From: Spirochaetota bacterium
GTDB lineage: Bacteria > Spirochaetota > UBA4802 > UBA5550
Assembly (NCBI GenBank): GCA_017999915.1
Contig: JAGNKX010000001.1
Coordinates: 496,001 to 560,000 of the forward strand
Direction of reading: 5' to 3'
Length of the DNA stretch: 64,000 nucleotides
The notes under the pieces were generated by a model. The model was not told the DNA's origin. It made no database searches and was given only the letters and a program-made list of their open reading frames with translations. Position numbers and translations under genes: made by a program. Position 1 is the stretch's first letter; every line of letters begins with the position of its first letter. Below, in pieces: positions 25,386 through 34,319 of this stretch.

Positions 25386-25429
25386 TGAATCCTCATCACC
25401 ATTTATAAAATAAGAAAGCGACCGGTATT

Positions 25430-25470
25430 TGTCAATAAAAAAAGAGCGAGCGTTCGTTTTTTTATTGACA
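25430..25470. promoter_or_regulatory. 41-bp inverted repeat forming two divergent promoters and a TetR-type operator
   Basis: Perfect 14-bp arms TGTCAATAAAAAAA (25430-25443) and TTTTTTTATTGACA (25457-25470) around GAGCGAGCGTTCG. Each end is a consensus -35 TTGACA: plus strand 25465-25470 with TATCTT at 25489-25494 (18 bp), minus strand 25435-25430 with TATTTT at 25412-25407 (17 bp). The core ACGAACGCTCGC (minus strand, 25457-25446) matches 10 of 12 of the palindrome ACGAGCGCTCGT. A repressor here, probably the TetR protein at 22705, would block both operons at once. Confidence 0.75.
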
Positions 25471-25564
25471 CGGGACCGCCATCTTTTTTATCTTATAGAC
25501 AACATAGGGAAAGTCATGGCCAGCCGGTGACGGTCATGATATCGATCTTTTTACGAGGGAATTT

Positions 25565-26398
25565 ATGGCTTCGAAGAAACTGTTGGGACTTATCGCTTCC
25601 TACCGCCGCCTCGGCAACGCAGAAATAGCGGTCAAGGCAGTGGCTGAAAAGATGCAGGGGTGGGATCTCTCCATGATCCGCCTTCCCCAGCTCTCCATCC
25701 TTCCCTGCAAGGGATGTTACGCCTGCCTCCTTCCCGGCGTGAAGTGCAATCTCAGGGATGACATGGAATGGCTCCTGGAGCGCATGGCCGAAGCGGACGC
25801 GATCATCGTGGCTGCGCCCAATTACGTCCTGGGACCGGTGGGCATCATGAAGATGATCGCGGATCGTGCATTGCAGTCAGCGCCCTACCAGGACAGGTTC
25901 CGTGTTATAAAGACCGCTGTTGCCCTCACCCTCGGCAGGGAAGATTACCGGGGATATGCCGACACCGCCCTGACGGCCCAGGTATCTGCTCTCGGATTCA
26001 ATGTGGCTGGGCTGGAGCTTTTTTACGGCACCCATCCCGGCGAGATAGCATTGAAGGATGATTTCAATGAAAAAATAGCCATGCTCTGCCGCTGTCTCAC
26101 TGAAGAGCCCCCCAAGGCTCCCATTGTATCTGACCGGTGCCCCCGGTGCCATTCCGATCTCTTCAGGATTCGTGACGGCGCCTTTGAATGCGCCCTGTGC
26201 AAGACCCTGGCCCGTCCCGAAGGGAACATGCTGTCATTCTATTATTTCCATCCGGAATTCGGCGAGGAGGGCAAGCAGGAGCATCTGAAATGGCTCCTCG
26301 GGAAAAAAGAGGAATATGCCAGGCTGAAGGAGCAATTATCAGCGATACAGAAAAAATATCGCGAAGGCTCATGGCAGACGCCGTCGGGAACGTCATAA
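25565..26398 (+). CDS. Flavodoxin-fold NAD(P)H:FMN reductase-like protein with zinc ribbon
   Basis: 277 aa. N-terminal flavodoxin-like fold (GLIASYRRLGNAE for phosphate binding) with the CKGCYACL pair typical of iron-sulphur-associated flavoproteins, and VAAPNYVLGPVGIMKMIADRA. After about 190 residues comes a C4 zinc ribbon, CPRCHSDL...CALC, then a charged helical tail. It starts the plus-strand operon with etfB and etfA (7 and 8-bp gaps), so it may pass electrons to or from ETF. Exact activity unknown. Confidence 0.82.
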   Translation: MASKKLLGLIASYRRLGNAEIAVKAVAEKMQGWDLSMIRLPQLSILPCKGCYACLLPGVKCNLRDDMEWLLERMAEADAIIVAAPNYVLGPVGIMKMIADRALQSAPYQDRFRVIKTAVALTLGREDYRGYADTALTAQVSALGFNVAGLELFYGTHPGEIALKDDFNEKIAMLCRCLTEEPPKAPIVSDRCPRCHSDLFRIRDGAFECALCKTLARPEGNMLSFYYFHPEFGEEGKQEHLKWLLGKKEEYARLKEQLSAIQKKYREGSWQTPSGTS

Positions 26399-26405
26399 CA
26401 GGACT

Positions 26406-27182
26406 ATGAAAATACTGGTCTGCATAAAACAGGTCCGCGACACGGAGTCGCCTGTGGAAATTTCCGGCGATTCAGGGTGGATCAGCGAAGAGGGCCCCAT
26501 TGCATTCCGCATGAACCGCTACGACGAATTCGCCCTTGAAGAAGCGGTTCTCATCAGGGAGGCCCTCGGCGATGTGACCGTTGACGCCATATCCGTCGGG
26601 CCGTCACGGTTCAGCTCCACCTTAAAGAAGGCCCTTGAAAAAGGCGCGGCCAGCGGCATCCACATCCTCTCCGATCATGAAGGCTACTGCCCGCCATCAC
26701 TGATAGCCGCGTTGATAGCTGATTATGCCAGTGACAAGGGCTATGACCTCATTCTTACCGGGGTCATGGCTGAGGATGACATGCAGTGCCAGGTGGGGCC
26801 TCTCATTGCCGCTCACCTGGATCTCCCCTGCGCCGTGTCCGTGGTAAGGGAAACCATCAACCCGGCGGAGAAGACCATCACTGTTGAATGTGAACTGGAA
26901 GGCGGCATCAATGAAACCATCCGGCTGCCCATGCCATGCCTCCTCGCCATCCAGTCCGGGATCAACCGACCCCGGTACCCGTCCCTTTCCAATGTCCTCA
27001 GGGCTAAGGAGCAGAAGCTGGTCACGGTGAACGCCAATCAGGCGGATACGCCAGGGACCCCGGAACAGCTCAGGGCCATTTCCTATCCTGAAAAGGGAAG
27101 CGCCGGCGTGATCATCGGCGGTACGGCCGAGCAAAAAGCGGAACAGCTCCTGGCCGTACTCCATGAGAAGTCGCTGCTTTAG
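26406..27182 (+). CDS. etfB: Electron transfer flavoprotein beta subunit
   Basis: Small subunit of the ETF heterodimer that takes electrons from acyl-CoA dehydrogenases. 258 aa. Typical start ILVCIKQVRDTESPVEI, then FRMNRYDEFALEEAV, GPSRFSSTLKKALEKGA, ILTGVMAEDDMQCQVGP (variant of the usual TG..A.D...G.. loop) and LPCLLAIQSGINRPRYPSL. The alpha subunit follows after 8 bp. Its electron donor is probably the acyl-CoA dehydrogenase of the divergent operon. Confidence 0.95.
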   Translation: MKILVCIKQVRDTESPVEISGDSGWISEEGPIAFRMNRYDEFALEEAVLIREALGDVTVDAISVGPSRFSSTLKKALEKGAASGIHILSDHEGYCPPSLIAALIADYASDKGYDLILTGVMAEDDMQCQVGPLIAAHLDLPCAVSVVRETINPAEKTITVECELEGGINETIRLPMPCLLAIQSGINRPRYPSLSNVLRAKEQKLVTVNANQADTPGTPEQLRAISYPEKGSAGVIIGGTAEQKAEQLLAVLHEKSLL

Positions 27183-27190
27183 GTGATGAT

Positions 27191-28168
27191 ATGGACAGGA
27201 TACTGGTCATCATCGATACCATAGAGAAAGCCCCTCCTCCTTCCTGGTTCGAGCTCATAACCTTCGCCGAAAGGTTCTCAGAGACTTTTCCGCTGAACAT
27301 CCAGGTCGTGGTGGCCGGCGCGAACGTCCGGAATACCGTTGAAAAGGCTGCTCGGTTCGGCCATGACGTCATCGGCCTTGAACATGATTCTCTGATCAGC
27401 CCTAACCCGGATCTGCTGGCACGGGGAGTCTCGTCATTAATGGACGAAATCGGGCCGAGCTATGTCTGCTTCCAGCATACCATGAGGGGATGCCAGATGG
27501 CCGCCTTTCTTTCGGTGCGGCAACGCCTGTCATGCATTACCGCCGTTGAATCATTTACAAAAATGGGGACAAGTCCCCTGTTCAGAAGGTCCATCTACAA
27601 CGGCAAGATAAACATAGACCTGTCTTCCTCCACTGAGCGGTCTGTCCTGACCGTTTTGCCCGGAGCCTTTGCAGGCGGGAGCGGCCCCATATCCCGAAAC
27701 CCGGGCGCCATCGATATTCGAACCATTTCCGGTATGAATTCGGCCTGTACTCCCATCGGGACAAGTGAATCCGCCGAAGAAACGATCCGCCTTGAGGATT
27801 CCGACGTCATTGTTTCCGCCGGCAGGGGTATCGGCGCCCAGGAAAACCTTGAACTGGTCAAGGCTGTTTCACGGCTCTTCCCCAATTCCGCAGTGGGCGC
27901 GTCGCGGATCATCTGCGACCAGAAATGGCTTCCCTATGCCCACCAGGTGGGGGTCACGGGCAAGACCGTCTCGCCGAAGCTTTACATGGCCTGCGGCATA
28001 TCCGGGGCCCAGCAGCATATTGCCGGGATGAAGGGGTCACAGCTCATTGTAGCGGTTAATACCGATCCCCAGGCAGCGATCTTTTCCATATCCGATTACA
28101 TCATCATCGAAGACCTGAAAACATTCCTGCCGATTCTTATTCAGAAATACGAGGAATTATATAAATAA
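27191..28168 (+). CDS. etfA: Electron transfer flavoprotein alpha subunit
   Basis: Large ETF subunit, binds FAD. 325 aa. C-terminal FAD domain: VIVSAGRGIGAQENLELVKA, GASRIICDQKWLPYAHQVGVTGKTVSPKLYMACGISGAQQHIAGMKGSQLIVAVNTD, here cited in pieces because it is nearly unchanged from the family. The N-terminal domain is the weaker part. With etfB it forms the electron carrier to a membrane ETF dehydrogenase not seen in this window. Last gene of the operon. Confidence 0.95.
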   Translation: MDRILVIIDTIEKAPPPSWFELITFAERFSETFPLNIQVVVAGANVRNTVEKAARFGHDVIGLEHDSLISPNPDLLARGVSSLMDEIGPSYVCFQHTMRGCQMAAFLSVRQRLSCITAVESFTKMGTSPLFRRSIYNGKINIDLSSSTERSVLTVLPGAFAGGSGPISRNPGAIDIRTISGMNSACTPIGTSESAEETIRLEDSDVIVSAGRGIGAQENLELVKAVSRLFPNSAVGASRIICDQKWLPYAHQVGVTGKTVSPKLYMACGISGAQQHIAGMKGSQLIVAVNTDPQAAIFSISDYIIIEDLKTFLPILIQKYEELYK

Positions 28169-28379
28169 GCATAGAGGATCAATCAGGATAATTAGCATCA
28201 TTACCCGTTAATTACCCCGTTAACTCAATTAATTTTAAATGGTCACAACTGATTAACTGTCATTTCCCCATATTCCATTGAGTTTTCACTATATCGATTC
28301 AACCGGGAAATATACTGGACAATAAAGTGCATCATTTTAGATGTGATAACAGCAGCATATTATATTTCAGGAGGCGCCC

Positions 28380-29843
28380 ATGGCCGCCAATCCGCTTCAC
28401 CAGATTATGAACGCCCGCTCCCTTGTCTTTTACGGGGCATCCAATAATATTTCCAAGATGGGATCGAGCCAGCTCGTTACCCTTCTGAGCAATGGCTATC
28501 ACGGAAGCATTTATCCGATCCATCCCTCGGAAAAGACCGTGTTCGGATTGAAGGCCTATGCCAGGGTCGCCGATATCGGCAAGCCCGTTGATTGCGCCGT
28601 TATCGTGCTGCCGACCCGGCTGGTCCCGGCTGTTATTGAAGAGCTGGGCGAAGCCGGGGTCACCCGCGCGGTGATCGTGACCGCCGGGTTCGAAGAGGTG
28701 GGAAGCGCCGATCTCCAGGAAGAGCTCAACAGAGCCGCGCGGAAAACAGGACTCCGCTACGTGGGCCCCAACTGCATCGGCGTTGCCAATCTCCGCGAAA
28801 ACTATAATTTCACCGTATTCCCCTTCGCGGGGGAACCGGGTTCCTTCGGCATGCTTTCCCATTCCGGGACCTTTGTCACCCATGTGCTCCCCTACCTTCA
28901 CGCTCGGCGGCTCAATTATGCGGAAGCCATCAGCCTCGGGAACGAAGGGGACCTCGACATCGTTGACGGCCTCGATTACATGGCCGGCAGGGATTCCATA
29001 AAGGCCATATCCTGCTACATTGAATCGGTGCGCCGCGGCAGGGAGTTCCTCGAAAAGGCAGAAGAGGTTTCCCGGGTGAAGCCCATTGTCGCCCTCTACG
29101 CGAGCGGAACCGAAGCCGGGGCGCGGGCCACTGCGTCCCACACGGCCGCCATGGCTTCGCCCGAAGGGATCATGGACGGCGTATTCCGCCAGTCCGGCAT
29201 CATCCGCGCCTCCACCCTTGAGGAGATGTTCGATTTTTCCTGCGTTCTTTCCCGGTGCTCCCTCCCGGCGGGAACGCGCGTGGGCATACTCACCAACAGC
29301 GGCGGCCCCGGAGCCCTGATGGCCGATACCGTATGCCGCCTCGGCCTCAAGCTTCCGATGTTTTCGGAGCGATTACAGGACGCCATTAGCGAGTTCTCGC
29401 CCCACACAGCGTCTCTCTCCAACCCGGTGGATTTCACGTTCATCAACAACTGGGAGGGCTTTTTCAGCAGGGTGCCAACCATCATAGCTGAATCAGGCGA
29501 GGTGGACGTGCTCCTGTTTTACGGCCTCTTCGGCATCGATACGTTCCTCCATTACCGGGACCATCCTGCGGTGGCTCCATCCCTTGACCGGGCCATGATC
29601 AAGGGCGCGTTGGGGCTGGGCGACGCCCTTAAGCATAAAATCGGCGATGCCCTGGCGGGTCTGCCGATCCCGGTCATCTGCTCCACCTTTCTTGATTTCA
29701 ACGAATCCCTTATCAGCCACCTGGTGGCGAGGGGGATACCTTTCCTGCCGACCCCGGAGCGAGCGGCCAGGGCAGCCTGGGCCCTGTGCCGTTATGCATC
29801 CTGGAGAAGCGCCTGTTTAGAGGAGGACGCCGTAGCGGTGTAA
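28380..29843 (+). CDS. Acetyl-CoA synthetase (ADP-forming) alpha-type / CoA-binding acyl-CoA synthetase
   Basis: 487 aa. N-terminal CoA-binding domain (SLVFYGASNNISKMGSSQL, IHPSEKTVFGL) and the two succinyl-CoA-ligase-like domains; the phospho-histidine loop is ATASHTAAMASPEGIMDG, and TNSGGPGALMAD follows. This is the alpha half of the ADP-forming acyl-CoA synthetase family, which makes ATP from an acyl-CoA or the reverse. No ATP-grasp beta half is seen here, so it should have a separate partner. AGGAGG (28369-28374) serves ATG 28380. It may draw on products of the acyl-CoA locus. Confidence 0.85.
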   Translation: MAANPLHQIMNARSLVFYGASNNISKMGSSQLVTLLSNGYHGSIYPIHPSEKTVFGLKAYARVADIGKPVDCAVIVLPTRLVPAVIEELGEAGVTRAVIVTAGFEEVGSADLQEELNRAARKTGLRYVGPNCIGVANLRENYNFTVFPFAGEPGSFGMLSHSGTFVTHVLPYLHARRLNYAEAISLGNEGDLDIVDGLDYMAGRDSIKAISCYIESVRRGREFLEKAEEVSRVKPIVALYASGTEAGARATASHTAAMASPEGIMDGVFRQSGIIRASTLEEMFDFSCVLSRCSLPAGTRVGILTNSGGPGALMADTVCRLGLKLPMFSERLQDAISEFSPHTASLSNPVDFTFINNWEGFFSRVPTIIAESGEVDVLLFYGLFGIDTFLHYRDHPAVAPSLDRAMIKGALGLGDALKHKIGDALAGLPIPVICSTFLDFNESLISHLVARGIPFLPTPERAARAAWALCRYASWRSACLEEDAVAV

Positions 29844-29976
29844 GAGATTCGACAGCCTGCTTTTACCGCTCTAGCCGCCGGATAAGACAAAGGCCCGGAA
29901 CAGGGAACAATCTTAAAAAATCCTTGCAATATTTTCGCGCCCTGAAAACCATGCTGTTTTATCAGGAACAGGTTTC

Positions 29977-31554
29977 ATGGGTAAAAGGATAATTTCAATA
30001 TACGATACGACCCTTCGGGACGGCGCCCAGACCGTCGGCATATCCCTGTCCCTTCACGACAAGATCATCATTGCCGGAGCCCTGGACAGGCTCAGGATCG
30101 ATTATATCGAGGGAGGATGGCCCGGATCCAATCCCAAGGATGACCAGTTTTTCAGGGATATCAGGAAAACAAAACTGGACCACTCGAAGATCGTAGCCTT
30201 CGGATCCACCAGGCGAAAGAACACTACCTGCCGGAGCGACAGCCTGGTCCAGGCCCTTGTCGATTCAAAGGCTAAGATCATTACCATCGTTGCAAAGACC
30301 TGGGATTTCCACGTGACCCGCGCGTTGAATATCAGCCTGTCGGAAAATCTTGCCCTCATATATGACACCATTGCCTACCTGAAAGACAGGGATATCCAGG
30401 TCTTCCTCGACGCTGAGCATTTTTTTGACGGTTTCAAATCGAACGAGGATTATTCCTTCAAGGTGATCGAAACAGCCCGCAGGGCCGGCGCGGACATGTT
30501 CGTATGCTGTGATACCAATGGAGGCGTAATGCCCGGGGAAGTTCACCGCATCATCGAAAGGGTGGGCAGCGAAGGCTCGATGCCCCTGGGAGTCCACTTC
30601 CATAATGACGCGGGCGTCGCCGTGGCCAACTCCCTGGCTGCGGTGGAGTCCGGTGTCGTATCCGTTCAGGGAACGGCCAACGGCTACGGCGAGCGGTGCG
30701 GAAACGCGAACCTGATGACACTGATCCCCAACCTGGTGCTGAAGATGGGGTACCGCTGTTCCGCCGAAAAATCCCTCGGCCACCTCACCGAGGTAAGCCG
30801 CTTCATCAGTGAAACCGCGAACCTCGCCCATAACGAGCGATCCCCGTACGTGGGTGACAATTCCTTTGCCCATAAAGGAGGCATCCATGTTTCCGCCCTC
30901 CAGAAAGACACCAGAACCTACGAGCATATCGAGCCTGAGCTGGTGGGGAACCGGCGCAATGTCCTCGTTTCGGAGCTGTCCGGGAAGAGCAACATCATTG
31001 TAAAAGCGAAAGAAATGGGGATCAACCTGAAAAACAAGGTAACACTTCCGGGCAAACTACTACAAAAGGTAAAGGACCTTGAGGAGCAGGGTTTCCAGTT
31101 CGAGGCGGCGGAAGGCTCCTTTGAGCTTCTTATCCGGGAAGCGAACGGCGAATACAGGCCTTTCTTCACGCTGAAGGGATTCCGCGTGATTAGCGAAATG
31201 GAGGGAACGACCAAGCTGATGTGCGAAGCGACCATCAAGGTCGAAGTGGACGGAAAGATCGAGCATACGGCAGCCAACGGATACGGTCCCGTCGAGGCCC
31301 TCGACAACGCCCTCCGCAAGGCCCTGGAAAAATTCTATCCCGAGATCAAGGAAATACAGCTCGCCGACTACAAGGTACGCGTCCTCAATGAAAAAAGCGG
31401 CACCGCCGCGGCCGTACGCGTCCTCATCGATCAGAGGCGCAAATCGGAGCATTGGGGCACCGTCGGCGTGTCCACCGACATAATCGAAGCTTCATGGATG
31501 GCCTTGGTTGATGGGATCGAGTACATGCTCTTTAAAAATAAGAAAAAGCGTTAA
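29977..31554 (+). CDS. cimA: Citramalate synthase
   Basis: Condenses pyruvate and acetyl-CoA to citramalate, giving threonine-independent isoleucine synthesis, as known in Leptospira. 525 aa. Catalytic domain: YDTTLRDGAQTVGISLSLHDK, GGWPGSNPKD, HFHNDAGVAVANSL (metal-binding histidines) and GTANGYGERCGNANL. The C-terminal LeuA-type regulatory domain is present (about 400-520). CimA rather than 2-isopropylmalate synthase because the start YDTTLRDGAQ and the GWPGSNP loop are those of the CimA type. Its activity is likely feedback-controlled by isoleucine. Confidence 0.93.
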   Translation: MGKRIISIYDTTLRDGAQTVGISLSLHDKIIIAGALDRLRIDYIEGGWPGSNPKDDQFFRDIRKTKLDHSKIVAFGSTRRKNTTCRSDSLVQALVDSKAKIITIVAKTWDFHVTRALNISLSENLALIYDTIAYLKDRDIQVFLDAEHFFDGFKSNEDYSFKVIETARRAGADMFVCCDTNGGVMPGEVHRIIERVGSEGSMPLGVHFHNDAGVAVANSLAAVESGVVSVQGTANGYGERCGNANLMTLIPNLVLKMGYRCSAEKSLGHLTEVSRFISETANLAHNERSPYVGDNSFAHKGGIHVSALQKDTRTYEHIEPELVGNRRNVLVSELSGKSNIIVKAKEMGINLKNKVTLPGKLLQKVKDLEEQGFQFEAAEGSFELLIREANGEYRPFFTLKGFRVISEMEGTTKLMCEATIKVEVDGKIEHTAANGYGPVEALDNALRKALEKFYPEIKEIQLADYKVRVLNEKSGTAAAVRVLIDQRRKSEHWGTVGVSTDIIEASWMALVDGIEYMLFKNKKKR

Positions 31555-31626
31555 ATGGCTCGAAGGATAATCCGCTGCTCCGCAGTAAAAAAATCTTGCA
31601 ATTAATATTGATCTGAATAAATAAGG

Positions 31627-31682
31627 AATTATGGCCCGCCCTGCCCCATGGGTTACGCGGCGCCGTGTAGGTTCCCATAATT
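31627..31682 (+). promoter_or_regulatory. Long-range inverted repeat AATTATGG/CCATAATT before the PPIase gene
   Basis: 8-bp arms at 31627-31634 and 31675-31682, enclosing GC-rich sequence that includes palindromes CCATGG and GGCGCC. The right arm ends 24 bases before ATG 31706. It may fold over the start region, which lacks a good ribosome site, so translation control is possible. Confidence 0.3.
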
Positions 31683-31705
31683 AACCATCAATGAACGGCA
31701 CATAT

Positions 31706-32776
31706 ATGAAACAGCGTATACAATGCCTCACCACCGCGATGACTCTCCTTATCGCCGTCATGCCCGCTTTTTCCTGGGAAAACTTTGACGGTGTTATCGC
31801 CGTGGTGAACGATTTTTCCATCATCGAAAGTGAGATAGACAACAAGCTCAACCAGGTCATCAAGTTTCAGAATATCCCCCGGAACAGGCACAGCACCGAA
31901 AAAAGCAAGATCCTCGATAAATTCATCGAAGACGCCCTGGTCATGCAGGCGGCGACCGAGGAAGCTATCGTTGTCGGCGACCGCAGGGTCTTGAGCCATA
32001 TCGAAGAAATGATGAGACAGTATCTTTCCTCGAAAATCCAGGATACCAAGAAGCTGGACAAACAAATCGGTAAAATGCTCAACCGCCTTGAGAAAAGGCT
32101 CAACGACGAGCCCGTCATGGGCGACAAGGAGCTTGACGCCCAGATCGACAGCTTTACCGGATTTCTGGAAGGGCGTTTCCATATCGGCTTCAAGGAATAT
32201 TTCGAGGAAGTGCGTTCCCAGATCATGAGGGAACAGGTCATGTCGATCGCCATCGGTGTATCCCCTCCATCGAAAGAAGAGGCGCTGGACTGGTACCGGA
32301 AGAATAAAAACAAGCTCGGCGACGAGGTCTGGGTCAAACACATACTGGTCAGGTCCGCGGGCGGTTCCTTCACTGCCGAGCGTGAAGCGAACGAAAAGCT
32401 CAATGCCATGAGGGAAAAGATCGCGGCCGGCGAGTCCTTTGAGAAAATGGCCCGCTCCTACTCCCAGGACCCCGAATCGGCTGCCAGGGGAGGAGACCTG
32501 GGATGGAAAATGCTCGCCGAAATGGACCCATACTTTGCCGGTTTCGTGAACAATATTCGAGCCACGGGACAGGTTTCCCAGGTATTCAAATCCAGTCAGG
32601 GTTACCATATCGTCAAGCTCATGGGACGGCGCGCCATTACCTATGAAAAGGTCGAGCGCCTCATCATGTTCAAGCTCTACAACGAGAGCATGTACCAGCA
32701 GTTCAAAAAATGGGTCATCAAGCGAAAAAAAGAATCGGAAATACAGATATTCATGAAGAATTACGTTGAAACGTAA
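31706..32776 (+). CDS. Periplasmic peptidyl-prolyl isomerase (SurA/PpiC-like)
   Basis: Periplasmic folding factor with parvulin domain. Start MKQRIQ at 31706 gives a 23-residue signal peptide (cleavage after FS); ATG 31691 is an alternative. N-terminal SurA-like helical part (IAVVNDFSIIESEID) then the parvulin domain VWVKHILVRSAGG, AAGESFEKMARSYSQDPESAARGGDLGW and VFKSSQGYHIVKLM. 356 aa, about the size of SurA with one parvulin domain. Probably helps outer-membrane protein assembly. The upstream stretch is palindromic. Confidence 0.88.
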   Translation: MKQRIQCLTTAMTLLIAVMPAFSWENFDGVIAVVNDFSIIESEIDNKLNQVIKFQNIPRNRHSTEKSKILDKFIEDALVMQAATEEAIVVGDRRVLSHIEEMMRQYLSSKIQDTKKLDKQIGKMLNRLEKRLNDEPVMGDKELDAQIDSFTGFLEGRFHIGFKEYFEEVRSQIMREQVMSIAIGVSPPSKEEALDWYRKNKNKLGDEVWVKHILVRSAGGSFTAEREANEKLNAMREKIAAGESFEKMARSYSQDPESAARGGDLGWKMLAEMDPYFAGFVNNIRATGQVSQVFKSSQGYHIVKLMGRRAITYEKVERLIMFKLYNESMYQQFKKWVIKRKKESEIQIFMKNYVET

Positions 32777-32802
32777 TTTACGCGAAGTACCGGGTGAACT
32801 AA

Positions 32803-34278
32803 TTGAAGGCTGATATTCTTCTCTACATAGAGTCCGCCACCTCGGACAGCGACCTGTCCTTTCTCGATATGTATCTGCCGGAACTGCTGGCCCGCCGCAT
32901 CCAGGGCACGGTTCAAAACTGCAGTGTATATTATTCCGTGCCACCCTCGTATCAGGGAAAGCTCTCCGGCACTGCATCCTGTATCGTCCGCTCCGGCCAT
33001 GACGATGTCGCATTCTGGAAAGAGCTGTTCGCGCGGACCGGTTCAGATCATATATGTAAAATTTACGCAGATTCCCCCTTTCTCGACCCCTCGATCATTG
33101 GTGAGATGATGGACCTTCACCTGACATATCTGGCGGAATTCACCTATTCTGAGAACCTTCCCGCCGGCTTCTCCTGCGAAACAGTCTCCAAGGAGCTTAT
33201 CGCCGCCATTCCCGAGTTGAAGGAACAGACCCTTCCCCTGGCCCAGGTGATAAAATCGAACCTCAATCAGTTTGACATTGAGATCTATTACAAGGATCCC
33301 GATATACGGGATAAGCGGATATCCTTTCGATCCGCCAACCGCCGCGATGCCCTCATCATGGAGCGCATATACCGTCTCGGCTCGTCAATTCCCTCCTACG
33401 AATCCCTGAAAGGGATAATCGAAGAGCATCCTGAAGTGCTTCATGTGGGGCCGTCATATCTCGAGATCGAGCTTACCGGCCGGTGCGACCTGGAGTGCCT
33501 CTTCTGTTACCGGAACAGTCTCAAACAACACCATGGGGACATGGAAAAGAATAGTGTGGCCCTCGTGCTGGAACAGATGAAACCTTTCGGACTTCCTTAC
33601 ACAATCTGTTTCGGCGGGTCCGGGGAACCGCTGATGCACCCGAACGTGTACGAAATACTTTCCATGGTTGCGGGTGACCCGCTGGTGGAAACAATCATAG
33701 TAGAAACGAACGGCCTCTATGCCGACGTCAATTACCGCACCCATCTTGGCAGCTCCGGCGAAAAGATCAAGACCATCGTCAACATAAACGGCTATAATTC
33801 CGAAACCTACGGGAAACTCCATGGGAAAGAATTCTTTGATCGTGTCCATCAGAACATTCTGGGCCTTGCGGAATCAGCCACCGGCCGCCTCTATATCCAG
33901 ATCATGAAGATCAACGAAACCGAGCCATTTCTGGACTCATACTACGACTACTGGGAAAAACTGAAGATACCCATCATTCTCCAGAAGCAGAACACCTACC
34001 TGGGAAGGATCCCGGATCGCCGGTATTCCGACCTGTCACCCCTTGACAGGATCCCCTGCTGGCACCTGCAGCGTGATCTCTACATTACCGCTGACGGCAC
34101 TGTCACCTTCTGCAAGCAGGATGTGGATGGTAACTGTGCTCAGGGGACCATGGGTTCCTCGACTCTTGCCGAAATATGGGAAAAGAAAAGACAAGCATTC
34201 ATCAATGACTATCGCAAGCAGTATCCAGCAATGCCGGACTGCAAATCCTGCGACGAATGGTATACATTTAACGCTTGA
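32803..34278 (+). CDS. Radical SAM/SPASM protein, spirochaete type
   Basis: 491 aa from TTG 32803. The first 215 residues have no recognised fold; then the radical SAM CxxxCxxC motif in GRCDLECLFCYRN, FGGSGEPLMHP, and a C-terminal SPASM-like cysteine cluster (IPCWHLQ, TFCKQDVDGNC, PDCKSCDEW) for extra iron-sulphur clusters. I recall this arrangement as the 'spiro-SPASM' family limited to spirochaetes, next to an SpsF-like gene. The next gene is exactly such a cytidylyltransferase, overlapping at TGATG. Probably it modifies a protein or a sugar precursor for a surface glycan; the substrate is unknown. Confidence 0.82.
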   Translation: MKADILLYIESATSDSDLSFLDMYLPELLARRIQGTVQNCSVYYSVPPSYQGKLSGTASCIVRSGHDDVAFWKELFARTGSDHICKIYADSPFLDPSIIGEMMDLHLTYLAEFTYSENLPAGFSCETVSKELIAAIPELKEQTLPLAQVIKSNLNQFDIEIYYKDPDIRDKRISFRSANRRDALIMERIYRLGSSIPSYESLKGIIEEHPEVLHVGPSYLEIELTGRCDLECLFCYRNSLKQHHGDMEKNSVALVLEQMKPFGLPYTICFGGSGEPLMHPNVYEILSMVAGDPLVETIIVETNGLYADVNYRTHLGSSGEKIKTIVNINGYNSETYGKLHGKEFFDRVHQNILGLAESATGRLYIQIMKINETEPFLDSYYDYWEKLKIPIILQKQNTYLGRIPDRRYSDLSPLDRIPCWHLQRDLYITADGTVTFCKQDVDGNCAQGTMGSSTLAEIWEKKRQAFINDYRKQYPAMPDCKSCDEWYTFNA

Positions 34279-34319
34279 TGCTGCTCAATCCCCAGTCTCA
34301 TAAATCCGATAATATCACC

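Noticed and set aside
31688..33013. 441-codon open frame on the minus strand across the PPIase and radical SAM genes
   Set aside because: Shadow of two conserved plus-strand genes; no domain is visible.
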